Below are positions 1 to 12,499 of a stretch of DNA of 64,000 bases, in pieces. The notes below the pieces were generated by a model. The model had not been told where the DNA came from and did no database searches. It was given only the letters and a program-made list of their open reading frames with translations. The first letter of the stretch is position 1, and each line of letters begins with the position of its first letter. The DNA is from Theobroma cacao. Taxonomy: Eukaryota; Streptophyta; Magnoliopsida; Malvales; Malvaceae. The stretch is taken from assembly GCF_000208745.1 (NCBI RefSeq), contig NC_030854.1:37433729-37497728 (forward strand). Reading direction: 5' to 3'. The translations under genes and the position numbers were made by a program.

Positions 1-1499
1 TCCTCATCATCTGTTTCGTCATAGAAGGAAGAATACTCGTCATTCACCTTATATCGTTCCCCAAATCTTTCTTCTTGCATTTTTCGTTTGATTTCAGCCC
101 ACCTATATTGCCTAACCCCATCTTCAAACTCAGGACTATTGTTCCATTTTCCTTTATATGACCTCCCAACATCCTCTTGAAATGTAAGTGCACGATCATA
201 CTGAACCCTCGTTACTTCATTAGATAATACCTGTTTGATAGGGAAATACTTAAGAATATCTGTCATTAATTTCCAAAACATAATATAAACCCAAAAGAAA
301 AAGGAAGTGTGCAAATAGAGAGAAGGGAAGCTAGAGGATCAGAAGTTAATAAAAGGTGCATAATAACTATGTAGGAATTGGTGAATCATAAGGAAGCAAT
401 GATAGAAGGAATTCTCACTTCATATGCATGACGGATGCTCTTGAACATTTCACCAGCTTGAGAGTCTTTGCTAACATCAGGATGATACTGACATCAAAAA
501 ATGAAACACATGAAGCATAGTTACAGTTAGCAGGTCGCCAAATTAATTTCATACACTTCTTAAGTAGGGAAAGGAAAAATCTTCAAATACAAACTTAAGC
601 TTTTATAATATGGTCAGCTGGTAGGTACTGATATCAACTATCCACGTCCAAACCTCACATCCTCTAACTCAATCCAAAGATTCCTACCATACAGAACAAC
701 CCTCTTCTGCAGACCAAGATTCATGTTGATTTATTTTACTTAACCAATGGTTTGATATGCCATACCAAGCTTTTTTCTTCAGAGATCGTGATGAGTTCCA
801 TATCAAAGGGAATTACTAGAATTATGGAAAGTTCTTAGAATTCAAAATCTATTTATGTAAATTTTCTTCAGGAATTATCGTAAGTTCACCATAATTGATA
901 TAACTACACAACTAGAAAGCATCCCAGCGTGACAAATTCAACCTCACACTCTAAAATGGAAACAATTAACTAAAATACAACCTTTTTTGAGCCTTTTTCC
1001 TCTATAAATAATCAATTTACAGCTCATAAACTAGAAAGCAGTATCAATTTACATGAAATTTTCCAACAGTAATTCACAAGATTCAATTTTTTTTTATTTC
1101 CCCAGACCTCACAAACAATTAAGCAAATAATTGGAGCAGAACGATTACAGGTAAAAAAAAAAAACCTTTTCATTAATAAAATTGAGTTGAAATAATTGAA
1201 AATATTACCTTGAGAGCGAGAAGTCGATAAGCTCGCTTGATATCAGCGGATGAAGCATTCCGGGCGACGCCAAGCACCGAATAATGGTTCTGCTCTCCGT
1301 CGATACCCGCCGCGGATGCAAACGAAGACGATGGCGGTGGGATCCAACGGTTACGGGATTTGCGCGGGGAGTTATGGGGGTAGGGCCAGTTGCCAGTGAA
1401 CGGGGAAGCGGAAATGGAGAGGCTGCCGTTGGAGATGAAGAAGGAGGAGGAGTAGAAGCCGTTGACGGGAGTGGGTCCCACCAAGAGGTGCGCCTGCAT
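1..1499 (-). CDS. J-domain (DnaJ) protein, probably plastid-targeted; 5' part only
   Basis: Three exons are visible: 1209-1499, 419-487 and 230 to the left edge. All junctions are GT-AG and in phase 0 (donors revcomp at 1208 and 418, acceptors at 488 and 231). Translation starts at the ATG at 1499. Residues 1-65 are Ser/Pro/Asn-rich with few acidic residues, which suggests a transit peptide. The J domain begins near residue 72 (HYSVLGVARNASS), the catalytic HPD tripeptide is at residues 99-101 at the start of exon 2, and helix IV continues into exon 3 (YEVLSNEVTRVQYDRAL). J domains stimulate the ATPase of Hsp70, here perhaps the stromal one. Exon 3 then turns charged and Trp/Arg-rich (KWNNSPEFEDGVRQYRWAEI) with no Gly/Phe or zinc-finger region yet, so this is a type III (DJC) J protein. 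It may be the At5g59610-like subgroup, from memory only. The C-terminus lies outside the window. It is divergent from the APS kinase gene. Confidence 0.85.
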
Positions 1500-2799
1500 T
1501 ATGGTTCATGGAGCTGAAACACGGGGGAAAAGTTCTCTTGTCTTTTTAAAGTTTCCTCCGGTTTGGGTTGGAGTTCGGAGCTGGGGGAGTACCAGTGTGG
1601 GGAACGATAATTTGACTGGCGGTGACAGAGGATATTCGTGAATTTCCATCCCTAGGATGTTTCAACTTGGGCCCGATTTGGATCCGCTGACCCAATAATA
1701 CAGTCTCAGCCTAACAGAGATTTTGACCCAATATAACACCATCTCCCCTGAACATATTTTCAAGCTATTGTTTTCAACTTTTTTTTTACTTTTATTTTGT
1801 TTTTGTGGATATTTAATTTTTAAATCTTCGATAGTCTTTGTTAATTTTTTTAATTCAATAAAAAATTAACATATATGAACTAATAAATAATAAATAGTAA
1901 TTTTACCAAAAATAAAAAAATCAAATAATAACTTCGTATTCAAAAAACCTAATCATGTATATTTTTAAATAATTTTAATACATAAAATTATTTTTTAATT
2001 TACTTTTTAAGCAGTATTATTAAAGCGTCTTTTTTTTTAATTTCTTACCAAATTTTAAATTAAAAAATGGTCAAACTAAAAATAAAAAAATAATAAATTC
2101 CCAAAGTAGTAGGGAAATAAAAAGTCAAGATTAAAAAAGAATTGATTGTGACAGTCAAAGCAAGAAAGAGTCAAATTGGAAGTGAGATAGTGTTCATAGA
2201 TCCCTATAAATATTCTTATTCACCATCTGATTTGGCAAATTCAGAGGGACCCTTTCATTTTTGACTAAAACAAAATAAATAAAGAAAAAAAGTGTACAAG
2301 GATTTTAGACTTTTGTACTATAGAGCCACTTGCAATTTAGAAGGCATAAGCGTCTAGATTCATTATTTCACATTTTTTTATGTAAGATAAAAATTTTAAT
2401 TTTTATGTCTTTTATATTAAAATTGGAAGTAAATTATAATATAGGAGTTCAATATTTTTTAATATGAAAAATTAAAAAAAATCATAAAATGAAGTTGTGA
2501 TATAAATAAAGTAATAAAATTAAATATTTAAAAGTAAAAATAGACTTCATTTTGAGATATTTAAAGTAGGATTATTATTATTATTATAGAACTCGGAAAA
2601 TTATAAAAATCACTTCTTAATTATAAACAACAAAGGTTATTGGTATTATTATTGTTTTTGAAGCTGATTATTAGTATTATTAATGAAACCTAAAATAAGT
2701 AACAAAATTATTTTCTTTATAATATCGTATTATTAATTAGAAATAAAAACAGAAAAAGCTAAAAAAGTAAAGAAATATTAATTTTTCCTATGAAAGTAA
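1500..2799. other. Intergenic region between divergent DnaJ and APS kinase genes
   Basis: About 1.3 kb of AT-rich DNA without a credible gene. The first about 200 bases (GC-richer, to about 1700) should hold the 5' leader and promoter of the minus-strand DnaJ gene. The right end should hold the APK promoter. Poly-A/T runs prevent a confident TATA call. No repeat shared with the rest of the window was noticed. Confidence 0.5.
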
Positions 2800-2975
2800 C
2801 TGATCCCCTTTTTGTTTTCCTATGTCTATGCCGTCTTCAGCTCATGCTCATCTCCTCTCCCATTCATAGTTTCTCTCTCTCTTTTGTTTCTTTCAACTTT
2901 GCTTCTCAATCAACCAACAAAAAGCAAACTTGCAAAGCTTATAGCTTTCAACCGGCTTCTCTCTCTCTCACACAG
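2800..2975 (+). other. 5' untranslated exon of the APS kinase gene (3' end defined)
   Basis: A CT-rich leader (repeated CTCTCT) ends at 2975 and is followed by a good donor, CACAG|GTATTTG. The next usable acceptor is TTTACACAG at 3619-3627, just before the start codon at 3653. A CT-rich leader with an intron upstream of the ATG is common in plant housekeeping genes. The transcription start is not determined, so the left boundary is approximate. Confidence 0.5.
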
Positions 2976-3652
2976 GTATTTGACACTCTTTCTCTTAGTT
3001 TCATGCGATAAGTAGTTGCTAATTACAATGGAAACGCAACAAAATGTGATGAAAATTGTCTCTTTTTGTTGGTTTACATTTATGTCTATATTTATATGAT
3101 GAAGCATTGTATTGTTTTTGTGCAGAATTTTTCAACTTTAGTGTTGTAGATGTCATCATTTTTAGATCATGGGAACTCTTTCTATGAGGTTATTGGGTTT
3201 TTAATTTGTTCAAAGTCTTCGAAACAATTAAGGGTTCGAAATGGTTAGTTTTATTTGAATAACAAAAGATGACATCTTTGATCATTGTATAGATAAAATG
3301 TGGTTTTGTTTGGCAAGTTTCATTAGCTGTTTAATGTTGGAGATTCCCTATCCTCATTATGATGTGTAGGATAAAAGGATGCCAAGTGCAGTCTAGAAAA
3401 AATGCGAATGAAATGAAAGAAAAGCTATAGAAATGTTGTGTATCATTTGGCAGCTTGATTCCAAAAACAATTGATAATTTTATGAATTTGTAAAGAGTAT
3501 TTCGATTTGGATTTTAGGTTTCTGTAATTAACATATAAAATCTCATACTATTTTCAAGTGGCTAATGTTATTCAATATGTGGTTATTGGGTTGCTGTTAC
3601 CAATTCTGTGTTTACTTGTTTACACAGAGAATCAAAGACTACATAACTTAAG

Positions 3653-6600
3653 ATGTCTACTATGGGAAATTCAACAAATATATTTTGGCAAGAATCACCA
3701 ATTGGGAAGCTTGAAAGGCAGAAGCTGCTTAACCAAAAGGGTTGTGTTGTATGGATTACGGGTCTCAGTGGATCAGGTTTATAGTCAAATGAACTTTGAT
3801 ATGTGCTTTCTAATTCTGAATTAAACTTATCCTTCTTGGAAAACTAAAAAGTTTTAGCAGCTTTATTTGCTTCCTCTTGGCTTTGAATTTGAAAATTCTA
3901 TCCCGACTGGATTTTCAATGGACTAGAATTTGCTGTTAAGGAACTACATTCTAACAACATACTATTTGTGATTGACAACTGCATGCATGAACTTATGTTT
4001 GCATCATAGTTTTAGAACTAAAGGTGCCGAAACATATATTCTTTGCTCATTCTATTTTTTTCATCTGAAAACATGTCATTTATGCAGAGAAGATCTAGAC
4101 AAGATTGTACAGCAATAAACAACAATTGTTTCCTGTAATAACCCTGATTACTTCAGATATAATTTCTCCTTGTCATGTAATGTCCCTGATCACTTTGGAC
4201 ATAACTTCTTCCTTTATTGCTGTTATTGTAAATATCTTAAAGGAGAGTGTGTAACAGGACTTAAATTTAGATATCTGTTACCACATAAGGAGTTTTGAAT
4301 ATGAATAATTTATCTTTTATTTCCTTTTCTTTTAATACTTTACTGCATTTAACCTTCATCTGATTTTTGGTTTATGAGTTCTGACTTAATTTGTTGAATT
4401 CAATTTTTGTAACTCATTTAGCAGAAGCAATTTGCTAAGTTCCAGGAACCTTTTTGCTGGAGTGGCTATTGGTTGGAACTTAGCAAATTGCTAAGAGAAA
4501 GGGTATCTGCTAAATTCCAGGAACCTTTTATGCTAAAAGAGTTTTATTAATGATCTTACAACTGACAAATTACTTGTTTTTTGCTGGAGTGGCTATTGGT
4601 TGGAATATGTTGCTTCTAAATTAATTGTTGAATGTTACGAAGTAAAACAGTTATAGAATTGCCTGATATTCTTACTAGCCTGAGCTGTTTGCAGTTTCAT
4701 TGCTCATGTTTTTAGATTGATGTGGCTCTTTAAAACTTTATTGTTACCATCTCTAAAAGGTTGAGGTAGGGCTATATTGCTGAAAGAATCAAACTGAGCT
4801 GCCCTGTCTGTGGTTATTATATATTTTTGTTTAGCTTTTTGTTTACAATGTTTAGGAAAAAGCACACTTGCGTGTTCACTAAGTAGAGAATTGTATACAA
4901 GGGGAAAGCTATCTTACATACTTGATGGTGATAACCTTCGGCATGGACTAAATAAGGATCTTGGTTTCAAGGCAGACGATCGAACAGAAAATATACGTAG
5001 GGTTGGTAAGTATGGTCTTGAGAAAGTAGAAGTCTCTGGAGTTTAGACTTTGGTGTGACTAAATAATTTGTTGTGTATTTAAAAATAACGACTAACCTTA
5101 TATTCTTTTTGGGACTATTAATGTTTAAAGTTTGTTCTATTTATGTCATTCACAAAGCATCTAAAATAATTTCGTATACTACTAATTTTGATATTTGGTG
5201 TCTTGAGTTTTGCTTTCCTTTTCTATATTAAAATGGGAGATAAGTTGGTAGTAACAAAACCAGCTAGTATAACTGTCTTTAGGAAATGTGAGAAATCAGC
5301 TTTTGCTAGCCTCAACATGCAGGGATAATATCTGGCTGTTTTTTAGTGTCAGTTGTTTACAAGATATGTAATATGGTGTTCCAAATCCTGGGACAAGTTC
5401 TTTTCCTTTTGTTTTGAGATCTATTTTAAAATGAGTTTTCTTCTTTTATGTATTGCTTGTTCTTACCACCTTGACCTTACAGACTGATTAGCAATTGAAT
5501 CATGCAGCAAATTGTGAACTTGCATCAGTTTGTTTGCTGTTTTTATGTTTTCATGGGTATTTATTGATTCTTTTTGAATGGCCAAAGCCCTATGAATTGA
5601 TTAGCATATGTGAACCCTATGTACTGATCACTATACATGTATAATTACTCCAAAAAAAAAAAAATGTAAGAGTAAACAAGGACATCGTGAAGTCTGAACA
5701 TACTAACTATTAACCTTTGCCCATACCAGGTCCTTATGCCAAGGAAAGTCTCCTGCCAATTAAGCAAGAGACTTAGAATGGCATACTGGTTCTCAAGGCT
5801 AATAAATATGCTTTTCAAAAAAAAAAAATGTTTGATATGAGTAGAAGGCTTGTGGGTGTTCAACTTTTGTTCTGCTAGAGCCTAAGGTGTGCTTATGGCT
5901 CGGCTCTTCTCTGGCACATTTTGTTCGAGTTATTTCTAAGCCTTTGTGCATCTGATTCAGGGGAAGTGGCAAAGCTCTTTGCAGACGCTGGTTTAATCTG
6001 CATTGCCAGTTTAATATCTCCGTATAGGAAAGACCGGGATGCATGCCGTGCTATGTTGCCTGATGCTAATTTTATAGAGGCAAGGCTCCTTGAGGATGGT
6101 TTTCATCTTGATTTTTTTTATGTTTTTCTCAAAGCTGAATTGCCCTTTTATGTGTACAGGTTTTCATGAACATGCCTCTGGAATTGTGTGAGGCAAGAGA
6201 TTCAAAAGGCCTTTACAAGCTTGCACGTGCTGGAAAGATTAAAGGTGTGCTTCTTACTATAATACATTCATTAACAAGAGTTGCCTGCTTATACTGCTCA
6301 TGCTCCAATCCTTGGAGAAACCATGGGGGAAAATTATGATGTTGGCCATTCCATTTTTTGTTTTTTCAAAAAAATTAATTAAATTAAAGGGACAAAATGG
6401 GGAATGATTACCACTATGTTTGAATAGGAGCATCTTTTCTGCTTCATGAATCATGTCTTTTATTATAGATTTTTATTTTTCTCTCTTCTTGTCATCTTTA
6501 TCGCTCTAGAACATCAGAATATGACATGATTTACTGATGCTTTTCAAGTACCCTTCAAATCCCAAGATTTTCTGTGTTGCATGCCCTAAACACATTGTAT

Positions 6601-7359
6601 TTTTAACTGGAAGGGTAAGTTTTTTTTCCCCTGTGACATTCTAAAATTTTCAATTTTTTATTATACAAGATTAAATTTTGGTAATTAATCTCAAGAATTC
6701 AAATGCTACCTTATTTGTACTGTGTTACAAGCCCTAAAAATTCCCTCAGTTTGCCAGGACCTGCAAGTTGCTGGAGATCTCAGTATCCTTTATTTTCTTA
6801 AATGCACTTATCTTTGGAATATACTTCCATTTGGAACCTTGGGTTTCTTATAGATTTTTTCCCCCTAATTGGATCTGATATCTCTGCATTCAAGATCATA
6901 CATACAACCAGTTTTAACATTGACGCATTTAAGTTATTAATGACTAACGATACTTTTATCATTTTAATTTGGGCTAATGAAATAAATGATCCCTCGCCCT
7001 TCTGCCTTTCCTAACTAATAGTATTATGTTGTAGGTTTTACTGGCATAGATGATCCTTATGAGCCACCCCTGAACTGTGAGGTATGTGTTTAGTTGCTAT
7101 GCTAAATGTTAACTTGAAATGTAGGTCATTTCTCCAATTAGACTACTAATTCCTAAAAATCATTTACATATTACATTTACTCTCAAATACTACCCATTAT
7201 ATAATGGATGATTTTTCTACAAATCTTGAAAAAGATAATCTTTGTCCTTCTTTCCAGATAGAAATACAGCAGAAAGATGGAGATTGCCCCACACCAGGTG
7301 CTATGGCAGGGGAAGTAGTTTCTTACTTGGAAGAGAAAGGGTATCTGCGAGATCATTAA
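3653..7359 (+). CDS. APK3: Adenosine-5'-phosphosulfate (APS) kinase, APK3-like, cytosolic type
   Basis: This enzyme phosphorylates APS at the 3'-OH with ATP to make PAPS, the sulfate donor of sulfotransferases (glucosinolates, sulfated peptides). Coding exons are 3653-3776, 4856-5005, 5961-6079, 6160-6244, 7035-7081 and 7258-7359. They sum to 627 nt, giving 208 aa plus TAA, the length I recall for Arabidopsis APK3. Residues 37-45 are the Walker A loop GLSGSGKST. Residues 65-73 (DGDNLRHGL) are the APS-binding signature, and residues 109-115 read LISPYRK. The lid region includes [17 protein letters not shown] (147-163). There is no N-terminal extension before [12 protein letters not shown], so a cytosolic protein is likely. 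At the position of the regulatory N-terminal cysteine of plastid APK1 there is Ser15, while the partner Cys48 is present, so the known redox switch should be absent. Intron 3 is GC-AG. The gene is convergent with NLR-A. Confidence 0.95.
6080..6159 (+). other. GC-AG intron in the APS kinase gene
   Basis: The coding sequence requires ...TTT ATA GAG | GTT TTC ATG (FIE-VFM). The only donor that preserves it is GAG|GCAAGG at 6080, with acceptor TGTACAG ending at 6159. This gives an 80-bp intron with a GC donor in otherwise strong context. Read-through would add a run of unrelated residues and stop at 6169. Confidence 0.85.
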
Positions 7360-8613
7360 TAAAAGTCTCTGTTGATCCCTCAAAGGAGGTTGCATTGAAA
7401 AGATTTCTTGTTGGATTCAATTCGCTTGCTGCACACCACTTGCCAAAATGGTGATTAGTCAGGACTAATTACATCATCTAGTAGTTCGAAAAGGAAGATT
7501 ATTTCATCAAAGTAAATTTCATTTTTGAGTTCACAGGGTTTAGAATCAGTGGGCGTATCTGGTCATTAACAAACATTATATTACTGGATATTTCAGATGC
7601 AGGTCATCTGATGTATTAGTTGTATTCTGGATATAAGTTAATGAAAACCAACTGTGCCTGCTATTTTGTAGAATGAGTGGCATATCTGGTCATTAACACA
7701 TTACCCCTGCCTCTCATTCGGAAGATTGTCATTCTGATGTTTCTACTTTGCAAAATAAGTACATTTGATCTTTCCTATCCCTGGAGGTGAAAGGTTTCCA
7801 ATGCATTCCCCATATTATTCTTTATCCTGGATTATTATAAATGTCTTGGTGCATGCCTTTAATAAATTGAAGAATTCTTGAGGAAGAATTTAGCCTTTTG
7901 TCACATACTCACATTTGCTTACAAGAATCTCGAAATAAATAATCTCTTTTCCTTCTTTTCAAAGGGAGAAGAAACAAGGAGGCTGCTCCTCTGTTTTGCT
8001 AGCATTTGGTCTATTTTTGTTCTATTTCTTTTTGTATTCTGTAAGTTTTATTTTCTTGAGTTCTTCTCTAGGTGGGATGTTTATCAGCAGGCCTCGGGGT
8101 CCAATATATAGAAAGTTTAAACTAGAATAAATTGTCAAATTATCAGAAAAAGGATGTACTTTCATTAAATGATTGAAATCTAAGAAGGGTGAGAGATTTA
8201 ATGATGTCTATTTGAATAAAATTTGCAATCCTTATGGGGCTATTGAAACAGGGGAGTCTTGGCTGATGGACCTTACAAACAAAAGAACACAAGTTTGCAT
8301 TTTACAATGCCATGCGCCTGAATATTCAATACCGACAATTTAAGCTACATATGGAAATTTATAGCAAATTTAGAGAAACAAGAAAGTGAGATAACTATTT
8401 GGATTCCAGAGAATATGGCTGCCAACCGAGCAGAATCATCATACTTGAGTAGAGCAATTCAACCTGCAATGGAAAAGGGCATCTTCACTATAACTCTACA
8501 AAGCAATTGCACCATGGTGAAGGAAATCAAGTAGAGTACTGAAGATTATATGGAAGTAGAAGATCTACTTACCCTTTGAAAGTAGTGTCTCACAAGTACA
8601 ACAATAACTTGCC
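7360..8613. other. APK3 3' flank and downstream flank of NLR-A (member 1 of a repeated flank family)
   Basis: It contains the APK3 3' UTR, with a candidate AATAAA at about 7860, then the shared 3' side of NLR-A. From about 7815 to 8613 it matches 47120-47900, and parts (8107-8570) match 43150-43450. No independent gene is seen; short open frames here are not conserved between copies. Confidence 0.6.
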
Positions 8614-8673
8614 TTATTCCAACTTGGACGACGAAAGGGAAACCTTAGTCTCTTCTTCACAATTTTGGACATT
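8614..8673 (-). CDS. Putative terminal exon of NLR-A
   Basis: After d (phase 0) the next plausible acceptor is GATTACAG ending at 8674. Reading phase 0 gives 19 residues (NVQNCEEETKVSLSSSKLE) and TAA at 8614-8616. The NLR-B copy at 47908-47949 reads SVQTSEEDTKVSF then TAG in the same frame, which supports the model. A downstream GTAAGT near 8573 suggests a further 3' UTR intron. No transcript evidence is available. Confidence 0.45.
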   Translation of the reverse strand, partial: NVQNCEEETKVSLSSSKLE

Positions 8674-9081
8674 CTGTAATCATAAGGAACAATATATTGA
8701 AAGGTGAAAGCATGAATTGTTAAATTAGCTATACATTCAAAGTCACCAAAAACTATACCGTACAACCATTTTCAGTGAACTCATAACTACATACTTCTTC
8801 CATGGATAGGAAGCTAAAGGCTTAGTTTTATATTTCCAGCAAGATGCTTAATGTCATAATTCATACATTTTCAGCGAACTTCTTTCAAGCAAAGAGCAAA
8901 ATGCAGAAAAAATCTGTTGTTACAAGAAATGTAACAATGGCATGTTTTAAGCATACTACGGAAGCCACACACTCAGGCAATGTTGAAATTCAGTTGGAAC
9001 ACACAAGGCTCTAAACTAATGATGCTATACAAAGAAGACTATGAAAAAGTAGTAAGGAAATTTTATTGAATTGATGCATAC

Positions 9082-9915
9082 CTTTTTTTTAAACAATTGC
9101 TGAATAGTGGCATTAAGGTTTCCTTCCCAAAGTCCTACATATTCACCTTCAGTCAATCGTATTCCGTGCAGCTTTGGTGTGCTTAACTCTCCCTTTGAGA
9201 ATATTTCCATCTTTGGACATTGTCTCATGATTACCTTTTCCAAGGAACGGAATCCAAGCGTATAATTCCCTGAGCAGAACCTTGATACGCTCGGAAGACC
9301 ACCAAGTTCTAAAGTTCGTAGATCAGAGAAAATAATGCCATCCATCACTTCATCACTTGTAGAAGCTATGGTTGCTTCTAACATTTGGCAATCAGTAATC
9401 CTCATTTCTCGAAGTAAGACCATGCTCTTAGCCACTGGGAGTGCTACTAAATTCATTAATCCATGACATTCTGATACTTTCAGAGTTTCCAAATTTTCGA
9501 AAGATGTCGAAGATGGCACTAAATTCTTTAGTTTACCACATCTCGACACTTCTAAATATACTAAGTTGTTGAAAACTACTTCTCCAAGTGGAATTTCTTC
9601 TTTGGAGAGATGTGTGAGCTCAGGAAGTTCTGACAGCCTTAATTCAGTGGCTGTTACTGCATGTGATTCATTGGAATTGAGTCCTTGAGGTCCAATTATT
9701 TCTTCTAATGAATCACAGTTCACTATCTTCAGTGAATATAGTTTCTGAAGTCTTTCCATCATGTTAAATGGAAAAATATTTGAAAGTCTTTCCCAGTCAT
9801 TCACTGTAATGTCACCCAGATTACAAAATGAATTCATAGCGACCTTATCATCCCATATTTTCCTCAATTGCCCCAGGCCTTCGATACGCAAAAAATATAA
9901 ACGAGGGAATGCCAC
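9082..9915 (-). CDS. NLR-A long LRR exon d
   Basis: Acceptor CTACAG|GTGGCATTC at 9915 and donor AAAAAG|GTATGC at 9082; 278 codons, phase 0, fully open. It encodes VAFPRLYFLRIEGLGQLRKI, repeated short LRRs, then CPKMEIFSKGELSTPKL and a tail (EGEYVGLWEGNLNATIQQLF) that marks the C-terminal LRR region in this class. Homologous exons are 48356-49208 (frameshifted) and 57272-58102 (stop). Confidence 0.85.
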
Positions 9916-10897
9916 CTGTAGAATTTATTTTCTTTGTTAATGAGGGAAAATAAATTGCAGTCCTACAAGATAAGATACAAGAAAGGGTTGGGAAAGTAAC
10001 AATTTTAATATTAGAATAAATATAAACAACTAATAGAGGGAAAAAATGCAAAAAAAAATAATAATAAAAGCGTAATGGAAAATTTTACCTTGTATTTATT
10101 TTATTTTTCTTTCCTCACTTTTTCCCCTTTCCCCTATTTTGATTAGGAAGCAAAATAAGGCATTTATATACGCGGAGACTACAATTAAGTTTTTCAAATC
10201 TTTTTTGTATTATTAAGTTTGCCTTTTTTTTTTGGACTGGGAGCATATGAATATCTAATTTATCTATTTTTTTAATTATTTTATTTTGCAAATCCTCATT
10301 TTTCTTTTCTACAAAAGAAGACATTTTCTTTTGTTATGTCACAAAGATATTTACATATACTAAACTTTTTGCTTTTCTTATGATTTGAACTTTTGAATTA
10401 TTAGTTCTCAACACATGTGTCGCATGCATAAGTACATATATTTAAAACAATTGACTTTAAGAATAATCTTAATGATAATGATAAATAGAGAAATTTACTT
10501 TAATTATAATGTAAATTTGCTTAAATGACAATGTAATTTGTCCTTTATATTGGAAACAGTTTATTTTGAATTTTCTTTTGGATATTAAATATTTTCATAT
10601 ATAAATATGTCTAAGTTTTAATATTAGACAAAAAATATTTTGACCAATTTGTTAATTTAAATGTTCATAACCATAATTTCATATAGCTATTTTGTACATT
10701 GTCAAGTATATTTGAGTGGGCTAAAAGCCTAAAGATCATTAGGATTAAACAAAAGAGAACACTAGAAAAGGAAAAACCATTTATTTGAGTGGTCTTAAAA
10801 AATAATTTTAAAAAAATAACCACCATGAAAATTAATTTCTTAAAATAAAATTCTTTTCAAATTTAAAAAAAAAAACCAAAAATAAAAATATACTAAC

Positions 10898-11338
10898 CGT
10901 GTTATCGAAAAAGGCAGTATCAACAATTCCCTTGGAAACCCATGTTGTATTTCCTCCATCAATATCATCAATCGTTTCTATTCTTTGCTCTCTTGAAAAT
11001 GCAGATGCAAATGCAAACATTTGGGGACAACCAACCACTTCAAGTTCTTCCAAAGATGGAAATTCGAGTATTTTGTTTCCTTGATAGAAACTTGCCACTT
11101 GTTCATCTGGTCCTTCCTCTTTGATGATATGTTCCATCACAATGCAATTTTTTACACTCAGCACACGGAGACGTGGTAGGCTCAAAGCCGTGGGATGTGT
11201 AAAAACCCACCTCAAGCTGCTACAATCATGAACTTCTAAAAATTCAAGATATTTGAAAGGTAAAATTTCTTGAGGATTTCCGCTCCATATTTTCATCAAC
11301 TCAGAAGTATCAGAGAGTCTCAAATTGCTGTATCCAAC
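10898..11338 (-). CDS. NLR-A LRR exon c2 (one LRR unit shorter)
   Basis: Acceptor CATAG|GTTGGATAC at 11338 and donor AACACG|GTTAGT at 10898; 147 codons. It encodes VGYSNLRLSDTSELMKIW through TAFFDNT. Relative to c1 it lacks exactly 20 codons after DEQVA and gains three (IDDIDGG). The translation matches 59084-59524 residue for residue. Confidence 0.85.
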
Positions 11339-11984
11339 CTATGAAATCCGATGAATTGCACTAGTTAGTACAAGAATAATTGAAATAATAAAAATCTAAT
11401 TTTTTTTATTTTAACAAAGAAAACTGATATAATCAAAAAATTCAAACTAAATTATAAACAATTTCAATTATCCATAAACATGTAATTAATTTACATTTAA
11501 AATAGCACCAAAAATGACAACAGAAGATAGGCTAGTTGCTCGAGTATAACAAGAATTTGGCTCCGCTATTATGGGGTCAACTATTCTCTTTTAAATTTTT
11601 TTCTCTAATTTTTCATAAATCTAATGATCATTTATAATATAAAATATTTTTTACCAGCACTCAAAATAGGATGACTAAAAAAGAAATATTTGATATTTTG
11701 CGATAAAGTTTTTATGGTTGATTTTTTGTGTCATGCAGTGAACATTGTAATTTTTTATTTTTAAAGTATAAAAATCAGATGACTTTAATTTATTGCAAAT
11801 TATAAACCTTTTATAACATCATTTGGAGCAAAAGAAAGAAAAATAATGGTAATCTTTTTGTTCAATATATAGATTGAATTTGGATATAAATGTAATAAAA
11901 TCTTAATTTATTTTTGATCCTATCCATTATAACATTTTAACATTGTAGTATTTATGATGAAAAAAGCCTAAACAAAAACCCATT

Positions 11985-11985
11985 N
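11985..11985. other. Single N marking a probable collapsed gap of about 1.15 kb
   Basis: Left of the N (to 11984) the sequence matches NLR-C up to 60170; right of it (from 11986) it matches from 61323. The intervening 60171-61322, 1,152 bp in NLR-C, is absent. The one-base N is therefore a scaffold or consensus artefact, or a deletion breakpoint called badly. Confidence 0.8.
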
Positions 11986-12262
11986 TTCGCAGTTGTGGTG
12001 TGCTTAAATCTCCTTGGCAAAAAATCTTCATCTTTGGGCATGCTGTCACAATCATATTCTCTAGGGCAGGGAATTCAAAGATTTGATCCCCTAAGCAGAA
12101 GCTAGCCAGAGTTGGTAGACAACTTAATTTCAAATACTTGAGTCGGGTAAAAACAATGCATCGTTTCCCTTCATCACACTCTGCTCTAAGTTGTCCATGC
12201 CATATCTCTTTCATAATGCCATTTCCCTCCAATGTTAATTCTTCTAGATTAGGGAATGTAAC
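11986..12262 (-). CDS. NLR-A LRR exon b2, truncated by an unresolved base
   Basis: The exon starts at TTTTCAG|GTTACATTCCC (12262) and matches 61323-61599 closely, including EGNGIMKEIWHGQLRAECD and CPKMKIFCQGDLSTPQLR. It then hits the N at 11985. Beyond the N the sequence matches intron DNA ending at 60170 in the NLR-C copy, so the last about 37 codons and their donor are missing from this assembly. Confidence 0.8.
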
Positions 12263-12499
12263 CTGAAAATTAACAAATGTGTTAGACTAAAGTTAAAGAT
12301 TTTGAACTAATCAATGATGTAAATTCTTCCTCACCTCCCTCATTAAATTGGAAGTCAAAGTTAAATAGATGAACCATCAACAAGATCTCAATGTTCCATT
12401 TATTGTACAAGCTAAGTATTACAGCTGACTTTTCTTTTCTTACCATTCTAATTAATTTCAATGGTTAGCAAAATAAGAAAAGTTTTACCTCTATGACAC

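Noticed and set aside
1284..1517. Plus-strand frame of 77 codons opposite the DnaJ first exon
   Set aside because: Antisense of a well-supported coding exon; GC-rich composition explains it.
5921..6169. Extending the third APK coding exon to the stop at 6169
   Set aside because: The added residues are unrelated to APS kinases, and the downstream exon at 6160 requires the GC donor.
10115..10324. Minus-strand frame conserved at 58304-58513
   Set aside because: It lies in an intron of both duplicated genes; conservation reflects recent duplication, and its Lys/Asn-rich content is typical of AT-rich DNA.
10899..11084. Plus-strand frames opposite LRR exons (also 59085-59270, 13598-13816, 52952-53236)
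   Set aside because: Shadows of minus-strand LRR exons; they recur only because those exons recur.
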